In this document: positions 27,884-36,407 of the stretch, one piece after another
Position numbering within the stretch: position 1 is the stretch's first letter
How the letters are laid out: the number at the start of each line of letters is the position of its first letter
Notes under the pieces: generated by a model
The model's input: the letters and a program-made list of their open reading frames with translations, nothing else
Databases searched by the model: none
What the model was told of the DNA's origin: nothing
Made by a program: the position numbers and the translations under genes
From: Anaerolinea sp.
GTDB taxonomy: Bacteria > Chloroflexota > Anaerolineae > Aggregatilineales > UBA2796
Direction of reading: 5' to 3'
DNA: 46,287 bases
Assembly: GCA_014879835.1 (NCBI GenBank)
Contig: JACSRJ010000244.1
Location: 1 to 46,287 of the forward strand

Positions 27884-30004
27884 ATGCTGGTTCGGGCTTT
27901 CCGGCTCACTGATAAGTTAACCAATGCCCTGCTGCAAGCGCTGATCTGGGGCAGTCAATGGCTGCTGCGGCAGTTGTATTTGGTGCGTCTTTCGTTTGTG
28001 GCCCTGATTCTGACCTTATTTGCGGTCCTGACCCGCACCGCCCGCGCTGGACGTGATGTCTACAGCGCCACCTTGAGTCGGCGTGAGGTCATGGCCCGTC
28101 GGGCAGAAGACCTGACCCCACGTACCCTCGTCCGGGAAGACCCCCTCAAATCGCAAAATCGCGTTCTGAGTTTGTTCACGGTGGTGCTGCTCATCGCTTT
28201 GATCGGGATCGTGTTGTGGACGACCAATGCCAACAGCGGGCGGGTAGCTATTCCTACCCGTGCGGGTGAAGTGGTTTTGCCTATCCTGCCTACCCTTCCC
28301 ACCGCTACCCCAACCCTTACCCCACCGCCGACGGCTACTCCCGTCCCCGATCCACTGCGGGTTGGGGGCAGTATCGTTTATGCACTGCGGATCAATGGCC
28401 GGGACAACTTGTTCACCATGGGTATTGGGCAGTCGCAGCCTCTGCGTTTGACCAACACCCCTGTGGATGATCGGGATCCCATGTGGAGTCCTGACGGCAA
28501 ACGGGTCGCTTTTACCAGCCGTCGTGATGGCAACTGGGAGCTGTATACTTTAGAGATCGAGAGTGGCGCGATCACCCGGCTCACTTTCACCCCCGGTTAT
28601 GAGGCCAATCCTACGTGGAGTCCTGACGGGGCTTTTATCGCCTATGAAGCCTATATCAACGATAATCTGGACATTTATATCGTCCCTTCTGATGCCAGCG
28701 CGCCCCCAAGCCGCCTGACTTACAACCCTGCCCCGGATTTTTCACCAGCATGGGGCCCAGCCCCCAGCCGCTTGCGCAATATCGCTTATGTAAGCCTGCG
28801 TGACGCCAATGCTGAGATTTACGTGATCAGCCTTGATCGCCCCATCGAAGATGAGGCCCTGCGCCTGACCAATACCCCAGACATTGACGAAGATCATCCG
28901 GCGTGGAGTCCTGACGGTGAAAATATTGCCTACAGCGCCCTTGCCAGAGGCATCGAACTGGTCTTTTCACGCTCCGTAAACAACCCTGCTGCCGATCCGG
29001 TCACCGTCGGACGGGGGCGCGAACCCACATGGTCACCGGACGGACGGAGTCTGCTTTTTGGTTTGGATGCGGGCAATCAAACGACCCTTGTGGGGGCCCT
29101 TTCGAGCGGGATTGGGGTGGCCTCTTCACTGGCAATCTCATTACCGGGGCGGGCAGGACAGCCCAGTTGGACCGCGGCCCTTCTGCCACAGTCCTTGATC
29201 GACAGCGGCGGGGTTAAAAGCGCCGGGTCGCCCCTCTACACCGAATCGGTCGATACCACCCGTGTTAATCCGCCTTTTTACCTTTTCCGGCGGTTGAACG
29301 GGATCACGGCCCCTCTACCCGTGCTTTCAGATCGGGTGGATGATTCCTTTATGTCTCTGCGCGAAGCGGCCGTCCAGAAGATCGGTTATGACTTTCTGGG
29401 CACACTGGCCGATACCCTCTGGACACGGGATCGCCTGCCGGAGCCGGGACAATCACGGCAAAGCTGGCACTACGCAGGGCGTGCTTTTGCCTTTGATCGG
29501 AACTTGATCTTTAACAACCCTGCACCCATTGAGATCATCCGAGAGGATATTGAAGGTTACACTTATTGGCGGGTGTATGTGCGGGTCGAAGGGGCTTTTC
29601 AGGATGGGCGCTTAGGCGAACCACTCAAGCGCATCCCATGGGATATGGTCAGCCGCACCCAGTCGAGCGATCCACAGGTGTTTGAAGCTGGTGGGCAGCG
29701 GCGCACAACCGTGCCCAAGGGTTATTATGTGGACTTCACCCTACTGGCGGCTGATTTTGGTTGGGAACGCATCCCCGCCGATCCCCAGTGGCGCAGCAAT
29801 TTCCCCAGCATCCTTTATTGGGAGTTTGACAAACGCGAATCACTCACTTGGGCGGAGGCGATGTTTGAGCTTTATACTCAGACCGAGATTGACGCCTTCC
29901 TCTTTGGCCCAACGCCTGCCCCAACCCGTCCGCCACTGCCCAGCCTCACCGCGCCCGCACAGCGCTCACCCACCCCCATTCCACCGGATGGTGGAGGGTC
30001 TTGA
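27884..30004 (+). CDS. Membrane-anchored WD40-like (PD40/TolB-type) propeller protein
   Basis: A 706-residue protein from the ATG at 27884 (GGAG 5 bases upstream). Two hydrophobic segments lie at about 33-49 and 96-115 with a basic loop between them. A Pro/Thr linker (about 128-150) follows, then a beta-propeller of at least five PD40 blades with WSPDG turns (PMWSPDGKRVAF, PTWSPDGAFIAY, PAWSPDGENIAY, PTWSPDGRSLLF). The repeated DNA TGGAGTCCTGACGG marks three of them. The last 280 residues form a separate domain I cannot name (IGYDFLGTLADTLWTRDRLP), ending in another Pro/Thr tail. The propeller is predicted outside the cell, possibly as a binding scaffold for the M23 peptidase whose start codon overlaps this stop by one base. 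Confidence 0.85.
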   Translation: MLVRAFRLTDKLTNALLQALIWGSQWLLRQLYLVRLSFVALILTLFAVLTRTARAGRDVYSATLSRREVMARRAEDLTPRTLVREDPLKSQNRVLSLFTVVLLIALIGIVLWTTNANSGRVAIPTRAGEVVLPILPTLPTATPTLTPPPTATPVPDPLRVGGSIVYALRINGRDNLFTMGIGQSQPLRLTNTPVDDRDPMWSPDGKRVAFTSRRDGNWELYTLEIESGAITRLTFTPGYEANPTWSPDGAFIAYEAYINDNLDIYIVPSDASAPPSRLTYNPAPDFSPAWGPAPSRLRNIAYVSLRDANAEIYVISLDRPIEDEALRLTNTPDIDEDHPAWSPDGENIAYSALARGIELVFSRSVNNPAADPVTVGRGREPTWSPDGRSLLFGLDAGNQTTLVGALSSGIGVASSLAISLPGRAGQPSWTAALLPQSLIDSGGVKSAGSPLYTESVDTTRVNPPFYLFRRLNGITAPLPVLSDRVDDSFMSLREAAVQKIGYDFLGTLADTLWTRDRLPEPGQSRQSWHYAGRAFAFDRNLIFNNPAPIEIIREDIEGYTYWRVYVRVEGAFQDGRLGEPLKRIPWDMVSRTQSSDPQVFEAGGQRRTTVPKGYYVDFTLLAADFGWERIPADPQWRSNFPSILYWEFDKRESLTWAEAMFELYTQTEIDAFLFGPTPAPTRPPLPSLTAPAQRSPTPIPPDGGGS

Positions 30005-31257
30005 TGGGCGGGCTGAGAAAAGACCTCGGCGGTATCTTGGTGCTGATCGTGGCACTGGCATTGGGGGCGTTTTTGCTGCTGCGAAACTCCCTACCACCCA
30101 CCAGCGCCCTTGAATCCACCGAGGTGAAGGCCAGTGATACCCCGGACTTTACCCCAACGGTGCGCGACTCTGGCTGGCAGGATGTGATCAGAGGAGAGAT
30201 TGTGGAGGTCACCCCACAGCCCACCGTGTATGTGGCCCTGCCAACCCTTGATCCCCCTACCCCGACCCCGGCAGGCACAGATTTTTGGTCGGCGACACCC
30301 ACCGCGACTCGCTATATGCCTGTCCAACCGACTCGCCCTGCGCCAACGGCCGTGGCCGCTGCGCCTTCCGGCCCGACCGTGAACCGCAACCCTCAGGTGA
30401 CTCGTGGGGAATTTTCGCCACCACCGGAACTTGCACCGCTCTCCCTTGATCCCCGCGACCACTTCTGGTTTCGGCGCCCGGTGAGCGCCAGCGCCAACAG
30501 TTCCGAAATTTACTGGTACGTGTATGGCTCTAATGGGCCTGAGAATTTGTGGCGCATCCATCACGGGATCGATCTGCCCAACCCTGACGGCAAAGAAGTT
30601 CATGCCGCTGGCGACGGGGTGGTCATCTGGGCGGCTGATAACTACGTGTGGGCTGAGGACGGTTGGGTAGATCGGGCCTATTCTTACGGGAACGTGGTGA
30701 TCATTCAGCATGACTTTGGTTTTGAGGGCAAGCCCCTTTACACCCTCTACGCGCACCTTTCGATCATTTTGGTGGAACCCAATCAGCGGGTGCGGATGGG
30801 TGATACTGTGGGCTTGAGTGGGCGTTCCGGAATCGTGAGCGGCCCTCACGTCCATTTTGAGGTGCGGGTGGAGAAAAACAAATACAGCGAGACCCGCAAC
30901 CCGATTCTGTGGATGGTTCCCTACAATGGGCATGGGGTCATCGCCGGGCGTATCACCCGGGCCAATGGGGATATTGTTCAGGATGCGACCGTGAAACTGT
31001 GGCGCGACGGCAAAGCCATCGACAGCACCACCACCTATGTCAACCCCCACTGGATGGAGGGGCAGAGCTTTTGGAACGTCAACCCTGATGAAGTGTGGCG
31101 CGAGAACTTTGTGATCGGTGATGTGCCTGCGGGCGATTACTGGGTCACCGTTGAAGTGGACGGGATACGTTATCAACAGCCCGTGACAGTGCGGGCTGCA
31201 ACCACTTCTTTTGTGGACTTCAACCGGGATCGGGTTCAGCCCACCCCTTCAGGCTGA
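30004..31257 (+). CDS. Membrane-anchored M23 family metallopeptidase
   Basis: A 417-residue exported peptidase. One N-terminal transmembrane helix (about 9-27), a long Pro/Thr-rich linker (45-130), then a LytM-type M23 domain (about 165-290). The zinc and catalytic residues are all present: His186 and Asp190 (HHGID), His251 (LYAH) and His282/His284 (GPHVHFE). The family cuts peptidoglycan cross-bridges. Residues about 310-400 form a carboxypeptidase-regulatory-like beta sandwich (IAGRITRANGDIVQDATVKL). The start codon overlaps the preceding stop as TGATG, so it is coupled to the WD40-like protein. It probably acts in wall remodelling at division or septation, but this is inferred. Confidence 0.9.
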   Translation: MGGLRKDLGGILVLIVALALGAFLLLRNSLPPTSALESTEVKASDTPDFTPTVRDSGWQDVIRGEIVEVTPQPTVYVALPTLDPPTPTPAGTDFWSATPTATRYMPVQPTRPAPTAVAAAPSGPTVNRNPQVTRGEFSPPPELAPLSLDPRDHFWFRRPVSASANSSEIYWYVYGSNGPENLWRIHHGIDLPNPDGKEVHAAGDGVVIWAADNYVWAEDGWVDRAYSYGNVVIIQHDFGFEGKPLYTLYAHLSIILVEPNQRVRMGDTVGLSGRSGIVSGPHVHFEVRVEKNKYSETRNPILWMVPYNGHGVIAGRITRANGDIVQDATVKLWRDGKAIDSTTTYVNPHWMEGQSFWNVNPDEVWRENFVIGDVPAGDYWVTVEVDGIRYQQPVTVRAATTSFVDFNRDRVQPTPSG

Positions 31258-31262
31258 GAGCC

Positions 31263-32906
31263 ATGCGCGCCTTTGGACTGAGACTGCTGCCCCTGTTGAT
31301 CCTGAGCGGGATCATGGGCTTTTATCTCCTGTACGCAGCCCACTTCATCCACAACACCAGCTTTGAGATCGAGGGCACCCGTTATTACAGCCTCTTTGAT
31401 GATGCCATGATCTCGATGCGTTATGCGCGCAATCTGGTGCAGTCCCATGAACTGGCGTGGAACCCCGGCGGGGATCGAGTCGAAGGGTTCACCAATCCTT
31501 TGTGGGTGCTGATCATGGCCGTGGTTCACCTGCTGCCTGTGCCGCCAGAACGAACCAGTCTCTATGTGCAGGACCTCGGCGCGATCCTGTTAGTCCTGAA
31601 TGTGGCCGTGATCTGGGACGTCACCGGGCGTTTGGCCCGTTCTTTGGGACGGGGGGCGCTGTTTGCCCAGATTGTGGCAGCGCTTTTTTGCGCCTTTTCA
31701 CTGCCCCTTAACACTTGGACTCTACAAGGGACGGAAGTTGGACTACTGGCCTTGATGGTCAGTGTGGCCTTCCGGCAGATGGTGATTACCTTCGAACAGG
31801 AGCGCTTTTCGCCGTTGGTTTACCTGATTCTGGGCGTGGCCACACTGGTGCGGATCGATATGACCGTCACCTATGGCGCGTCCCTTTTTTTTCTGTGGCT
31901 CTCCATGCCCACTCTGCGCGCCCAACACCTGCGGGTAGGTTTGAGCATCTTTGGGGTCTTCATCCTCCCCCAAACCCTCTTTCGTTTGCTCTATTTTGGC
32001 GATTGGCTGCCCAACACCTACTACCTCAAAGTGGAAGGTTATCCCTTCTGGGGGCGCATTTCGCGGGGGGGCGAGGTCGCTTTGATGTTTTTGGGCAATA
32101 TCGGGGTGCTGCCTTTTGTGGGGCTGTTTCTCCGGCGCACCCGTCCCCTGCTGCTGGTAGGGTGGCTGTGCCTGACCCAGATGCTCTACACAATTTATGT
32201 GGGCGGTGATGCATGGGAGTGGTGGGGCAACGTCAATCGTTACCTTTCAGTGGTGCTGCCCCTCTTTTTTGTCCTGCTGGGGATCACCCTCAGCCTTTTG
32301 GTGGAGGCGGCTGAGCAAGGATGGCAGCGCCTCAACCTCCCGCTTTCCCCATTCCGGGCGTGGTCCTATCGGGCTTTGGGTGCAGCCGTGGTGATCCTAC
32401 TCGCGCTGATCCATTTCATCACCTTTAATGCCCAACGCACTCCCGTTGAGGGTTATTTGATTCATGATGAATGGCTGCTGCGGGGGGGATCACTCAATGT
32501 CAACTGGAATCCCTTAATGGTGCAAACCGCCCTTTTGACCCGTTCCTTCACCAGCCCTCAAGCGCGTCTGGGAGTCACATGGGCGGGGATCATCCCCTAC
32601 TTCGCAGATCGTCCGGGGGTGGATATTCTGGGCAAAAATGACCGCCTCATCGCCCATCTGCCCATGCACCAACACTCGCAGTGGGATCGTTTCTACCCCG
32701 GTCATCTGAAGTGGGATTATGGCTACTCCATCGGAGGGCTGCGCCCAGATGTGGTTGTGCAGCTTTGGGCCGAACCTGAAAGCGCACAACCCTATTTGGT
32801 AGGTTATCAGCCGCTCTCAACCCCCATCGGGACGATCTACCTGAGGCGCGATTCACCCTATATCCTGTGGGACAAAGTGCCCGGTGGGGCAATCAGCTCG
32901 AAGTGA
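31263..32906 (+). CDS. GT-C membrane glycosyltransferase, AftB-like
   Basis: A 547-residue polytopic protein with roughly ten or more membrane helices and a soluble C-terminal tail of about 130 residues. The first extracytoplasmic loop reads YSLFDDAMISMRYARNLVQS, followed by WNPGGDRVEGFTNPLWV. The double Asp plus the VEG(F/Y)TNPLW block is typical of the mycobacterial AftB-like arabinofuranosyltransferase group and related polyprenyl-phosphate-dependent enzymes. A second family block, YVGGDAWEWWGNVNRYL, occurs in the middle. It probably adds sugars to a cell-surface glycan or glycoprotein; donor and acceptor are unknown. It starts 5 bp after the M23 gene, in the same operon. Confidence 0.82.
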   Translation: MRAFGLRLLPLLILSGIMGFYLLYAAHFIHNTSFEIEGTRYYSLFDDAMISMRYARNLVQSHELAWNPGGDRVEGFTNPLWVLIMAVVHLLPVPPERTSLYVQDLGAILLVLNVAVIWDVTGRLARSLGRGALFAQIVAALFCAFSLPLNTWTLQGTEVGLLALMVSVAFRQMVITFEQERFSPLVYLILGVATLVRIDMTVTYGASLFFLWLSMPTLRAQHLRVGLSIFGVFILPQTLFRLLYFGDWLPNTYYLKVEGYPFWGRISRGGEVALMFLGNIGVLPFVGLFLRRTRPLLLVGWLCLTQMLYTIYVGGDAWEWWGNVNRYLSVVLPLFFVLLGITLSLLVEAAEQGWQRLNLPLSPFRAWSYRALGAAVVILLALIHFITFNAQRTPVEGYLIHDEWLLRGGSLNVNWNPLMVQTALLTRSFTSPQARLGVTWAGIIPYFADRPGVDILGKNDRLIAHLPMHQHSQWDRFYPGHLKWDYGYSIGGLRPDVVVQLWAEPESAQPYLVGYQPLSTPIGTIYLRRDSPYILWDKVPGGAISSK

Positions 32907-33025
32907 TCACCTCAAAGGCGTCATTTGCGATTAGCCCATTCTCCAAAAATGTGCCAAAGTTGAATCCGAAAGACCGACTCAAAAGCTCAAAAAAGAATGT
33001 TTGGGTGATAGGGAGTTATGGGGCG

Positions 33026-34114
33026 ATGCTGAAGCAGCGATTTCTGATCGTGATCATCTTGGCGGCACTGATCCTCCCCTTAGGGATGGCACAGGCCCAA
33101 AGCGATGTGCGTTTTTCGCCTGTGGAGCGGGCGATTTACTATTTAGGGCGCGTTCAGCGCGGCGAAACGATGTTGTGGACATGGGCGGGCACCGGCTTCC
33201 GGGTGAAGTACCTCAACAGCATGGCCGTTGCCCTACACTTTAGCGCCGAGAATGCCCCAGAACCTATGTCCACTGATGTGCCTCGTCTGGTGCAGTACCG
33301 GGTCAATGGGGGTGAATGGAAGTCGCTGCTGATCCCTGCGCTGAGTGACCAAACCTTTCCGCTGGAGATCACCGACTCAGAAGGCGTGTTGGAGGTGATC
33401 AAAGTCAGTGAAGGGACGCTTACCTTTAAGGGGCTGCGTTTGGCTTCAGGAGGGGCTTTGGCGGGTGCTCCCCTACCCCGGCGCAAGATCGAGATCATTG
33501 GTGATTCGATCACGGTGGGCTTTCGGATGAACGGCATGGGCGGCTACGAGACCCCGTCCGATCACAATGCTCGGCTCACCTATGGGGGGACATTGGCTGA
33601 GACCTTTGACGCTGAAGTGCGCTTGATTGCGGTCACTGGCGCTGGGTTAATCCACGATTACGATACCCCACCCTCGGAGAGTAAACCCATGCCTGCACGC
33701 TACTCACTGCTGCATCGGGCCGAAAACTCCCTCTCCAACTTGTGGGCGTGGCAGCCTGACCTGATCCTGATCAATTTAGGGTCTAACGATACCACCAACC
33801 CCACTGTGCCAGAAGCAAACTTTCAAAGTGCAATGGTGCGTTTTTTGGCCACCATCCGGGCCCATAACCCCAGCGCACGGATCATCGTACTTCAACCCTT
33901 TGGTCTCAACGGGGGGAGTGTGCCAGTATATCAGGCAGCGCTCAAGGGTGCGGTTCAGGCGCGGCGTGGTGATGAGAAACTTCTGTATCTGGACACCCTC
34001 GGTTGGCTTACCTCGGAACACTTCACCGATGGTGCTCACCCAAACGCCGCAGGACAGAGCCGCGCTGCCGAGATGCTCATCCCATATCTTCACGAGATCA
34101 TGGGATGGAACTGA
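33026..34114 (+). CDS. Secreted SGNH-hydrolase esterase, carbohydrate esterase family 2-like
   Basis: A 362-residue exported protein from the ATG at 33026 (GGGAG 10 bases upstream); a longer in-frame version would have no signal peptide at its start. The signal peptide is about 1-25 (hydrophobic core, ending MAQAQS). Residues 30-145 look like the CE2 N-terminal jelly roll. The SGNH domain follows, with nucleophile Ser161 in IIGDSITVGF, Asn254 in NLGSNDTT, and Asp335/His338 in DGAHPN. CE2 enzymes remove acetyl groups from xylan or other glycans. Since its neighbours are wall and glycan genes, the substrate may be an acetylated surface polysaccharide. It is 119 bp downstream of the GT-C gene and 3 bp before the response regulator. 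Confidence 0.88.
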   Translation: MLKQRFLIVIILAALILPLGMAQAQSDVRFSPVERAIYYLGRVQRGETMLWTWAGTGFRVKYLNSMAVALHFSAENAPEPMSTDVPRLVQYRVNGGEWKSLLIPALSDQTFPLEITDSEGVLEVIKVSEGTLTFKGLRLASGGALAGAPLPRRKIEIIGDSITVGFRMNGMGGYETPSDHNARLTYGGTLAETFDAEVRLIAVTGAGLIHDYDTPPSESKPMPARYSLLHRAENSLSNLWAWQPDLILINLGSNDTTNPTVPEANFQSAMVRFLATIRAHNPSARIIVLQPFGLNGGSVPVYQAALKGAVQARRGDEKLLYLDTLGWLTSEHFTDGAHPNAAGQSRAAEMLIPYLHEIMGWN

Positions 34115-34117
34115 TTG

Positions 34118-34837
34118 ATGAGCGCCAAAACACGGGTGCTGATTATCGAAGATCAAGCGAAGATCGTCCATTGGCTCGCCCGGTTTTTGGAGCAGAGCGG
34201 TTTTGATGTCCTCTCCGCTGCCGATGGCCGGACGGGCTTACAGACGGTGTGGAGCGAAAAGCCGAACGTGATCATCCTTGATCTGATGCTGCCTGATATG
34301 GACGGCTTTGATGTGTGCCGCCTAATCCGTCAGCGCTCAGATGCCTTCATCCTGATGCTTACGGCGCGGGTCGAGGAAGCGGATCGGTTGGTTGGGCTGG
34401 AGATCGGCGCGGATGACTACATCCCCAAGCCCTTTAGCCCCCGCGAGGTGGTCGCCCGAATTCGGGCGCTGCTGCGGCGTGCCGGGGGCGATCTGGTCAA
34501 ACAGGATCGGCCCCTCAGTTATGAAGGGTTAATCCTTGACGTCACCCGCCATCACTGCACCCGTGATGGGGAGGTGATCAACCTTACGCCCACCGAATTT
34601 GACATCCTCAAAACCATGATGAGCCAGCCCGGCGTGCCTTTTACCCGTGAACGCCTGATCAGTGAAGCCCTTGGGTTCGACTACGCGGGCTATGAACGCA
34701 CCATCGACGTCCATATCCGCAACCTGCGCCGCAAGATCGAGCGCGACACCCAGAATCCGGGCTATATCCAAACGGTCTTTGGGGTCGGCTACCGTTTTGG
34801 CAGCGGCGAAGGCAGCGAATTAATCGGCGAAGGGTAA
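34118..34837 (+). CDS. OmpR/PhoB-family response regulator
   Basis: A 239-residue two-component regulator. The receiver domain (1-118) has the acidic pair Glu11-Asp12 (IIEDQ, where a third acidic residue is often seen), the phospho-acceptor Asp55 (IILDLMLPDMDGFD), Thr82 and Lys104 (PKPFSPRE). Residues about 135-232 form a winged helix with the OmpR pattern (INLTPTEFDILKTM, then RTIDVHIRNLRRKIE, then GVGYRF). No histidine kinase gene lies in the window. It starts 3 bp after the esterase stop, so it is the last gene of the envelope operon and may control it or other wall genes. The target genes are unknown. Confidence 0.93.
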   Translation: MSAKTRVLIIEDQAKIVHWLARFLEQSGFDVLSAADGRTGLQTVWSEKPNVIILDLMLPDMDGFDVCRLIRQRSDAFILMLTARVEEADRLVGLEIGADDYIPKPFSPREVVARIRALLRRAGGDLVKQDRPLSYEGLILDVTRHHCTRDGEVINLTPTEFDILKTMMSQPGVPFTRERLISEALGFDYAGYERTIDVHIRNLRRKIERDTQNPGYIQTVFGVGYRFGSGEGSELIGEG

Positions 34838-34863
34838 AGCCTTACCCCTGCCCTATAAGGGTA

Positions 34864-35953
34864 TTAGGACTGCCCAACTTTGGCTCTGAGGTACGCTTCC
34901 ATAAACTCATCGAGGCGTCCATCAAGGACTGCGCCTGTGTTGCCCGACTCATAATCGGTGCGGTGGTCTTTGACCATCTGATAAGGGTGCAGTACATAGG
35001 AACGAATCTGACTGCCAAAGTTCACGGCCACATGATCACCCTTAAGCTGCGCAAACTCTTCCTCTTGTTTGCGCCGTTCGAGGTCAAACAAACGCGCCTT
35101 TAGCACCTGCATCGCCCGTTCCCGGTTCTGGAGCTGACTGCGCTCGTTTTGGCAGGTAACCACCATCCCTGTTGGTTTGTGGACAATGCGCACTGCGGTC
35201 TCGTTCTTTTGGACGTGCTGCCCACCTGCGCCACTGGATCGATAGTAGTCGATTTCGAGATCACTCTCGTTGATCTCAATGTTGATGTCACCCTGCACAT
35301 CAGGCACAACCTCTACCAGCGCAAAAGATGTATGGCGGCGTTTATTGGCGTCAAAGGGGCTGATCCGCACCAAGCGATGCACTCCCCGCTCAGATTGAAG
35401 GTAACCGTAAGCATGGGCACCTTTCATGGTGAGGGTTGCGCTTTTGATGCCCGCTTCTTCACCGTCGGTCTGATCGATGATCTCAACATCCATCTTGTGG
35501 CTTTCGGCCCAGCGCAGAAACATCCGCAGGAGCATTGATGCCCAGTCTTGAGATTCAGTGCCGCCTGCGCCCGCATGGATCGAGAGGATCGCGTCCTCCT
35601 GATCATACTTGCCGCTCATCATGGCTTCAAAGTTGAGTTTGTGCACCACCTCCGCGAGAGAATCGACTTCGGTTGTCAGTTCTGCCTCAAGGCTCTCGTC
35701 CTCAAGTTCAGCCAATTCAAGGGCGTCTTTGATGCGGCTGCTGACGCCTTCCCAAAGCGCGGCTTCTTCCTTTAAACGGCTCAGACGCTGCATCGCTGTT
35801 TGGGCGCTGCGGGGGTTATCCCAGAAGGTCGGGGAGGCAGCCTCAGTCTCCAGCTTTTCGATTTCAGCACGAGTCCCGGCTAAGTCAAAGACGCTCCATC
35901 AGATGTTCGACGGTCTCACGCATTTCGTTCAGGCGGCTTACCAGCGCTTCCAT
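34864..35953 (-). CDS. prfB: Peptide chain release factor 2, programmed +1 frameshift
   Basis: RF2 recognises UAA and UGA stop codons and triggers peptide release. The gene is in two frames. The first runs from the ATG at 35953 for 22 codons to an in-frame TGA (35887-35885). After a +1 shift at CTT the second frame runs from 35886 to the stop at 34864, giving a 362-residue product, nearly the same as the E. coli length of 365. Domain features include YDQEDAILSIHAGAGGTESQ, the anticodon-like tripeptide region near DANKRRHTSF, and the catalytic GGQ motif in SSGAGGQHVQKNE. The +1 continuation DLAGTRAEIEKLE aligns well with other RF2 proteins. The gene is convergent with the response regulator (26 bp apart) and divergent from nuoJ. 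Confidence 0.95.
35884..35897 (-). promoter_or_regulatory. RF2 autoregulatory frameshift site
   Basis: On the minus strand GGAG (35897-35894), CGT, then CTTTGAC (35890-35884). CTT-TGA-C is the canonical RF2 slippery site. GGAG, three bases upstream of CTT, is placed like the internal Shine-Dalgarno element that stimulates the shift in E. coli. Low RF2 slows termination at the UGA and favours the +1 shift, so the protein regulates its own synthesis. Confidence 0.95.
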
Positions 35954-36407
35954 AGTGATTTCCGATTCCTTCTGCTCACGGTAGGTTGTGATAGGTGGAT
36001 TTCGACTTCCCTATCGAAGTCAGAGTGTAGCAGAATTTTGAAGGGAATCCAGTGTACGCATCCTTGTGCAGGCGAACTTCGGTGGAAAATACACTTCGCA
36101 ACCGTAATACAGGATAGGACCTACGCAGTTGAACCTCTTTGCCCCGTATTTATCAAAAGAGGCAGTGTGAAGGGGAAGCTCCCTCAAGAACCTCTTTTCC
36201 CTCTTCTTCAGTGGGGCGGGCACCGCGAAGCGGTCGTAGGGGGATGAGGGCAAGTGCATAACTTCTAACAGGAATAAGGATGAGGCGCGTATCTCAAATC
36301 ACCTTATTGGGGAAAGTCACTCAAAAAGAACATTGGCTTTTGCTTAAAGTTTGCGCTAAACTGAACAAGCGATATTTCCTCTAGCCATTTCAGGACGGTT
36401 TTTGCCG
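35954..36407. other. 454-bp intergenic region between prfB and nuoJ
   Basis: No convincing gene is seen. It must hold the divergent promoters of prfB and nuoJ. A weak plus-strand candidate is TTGGCT (36333-36338), 18 bp, TAAACT (36357-36362). A minus-strand hairpin (GACTTC / GAAGTC, about 36004-36021) lies in the likely prfB leader. The middle has lower GC than the flanks, a stretch (around 36117-36135) that resembles ends of small transposable elements, and a REP-like hairpin at 36222-36234. An open frame at 36020-36259 (minus) has no homology signal or ribosome site that I can see. Confidence 0.6.
36222..36234. repeat. REP-like hairpin, copy 1
   Basis: ACCGCGAAGCGGT forms a 5-bp stem around GAA. 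Related hairpins occur at 43784-43796 (ACCACGGAGTGGT) and 46013-46025 (reverse complement TCCGCGAAGCGGT), all in intergenic spacers. The three share a CG-rich palindrome followed by a purine-rich flank. Confidence 0.45.

Noticed and set aside
30091-31176. A 361-codon minus-strand frame opposite the M23 peptidase gene
   Set aside because: The plus-strand gene has complete catalytic motifs and a TGATG overlap with its neighbour. The antisense frame has no recognisable domain.
36020-36259. A 79-codon minus-strand frame in the prfB-nuoJ spacer
   Set aside because: It has no ribosome site, spans the A/T-rich patch and REP-like hairpin, and has an unlikely amino-acid composition.
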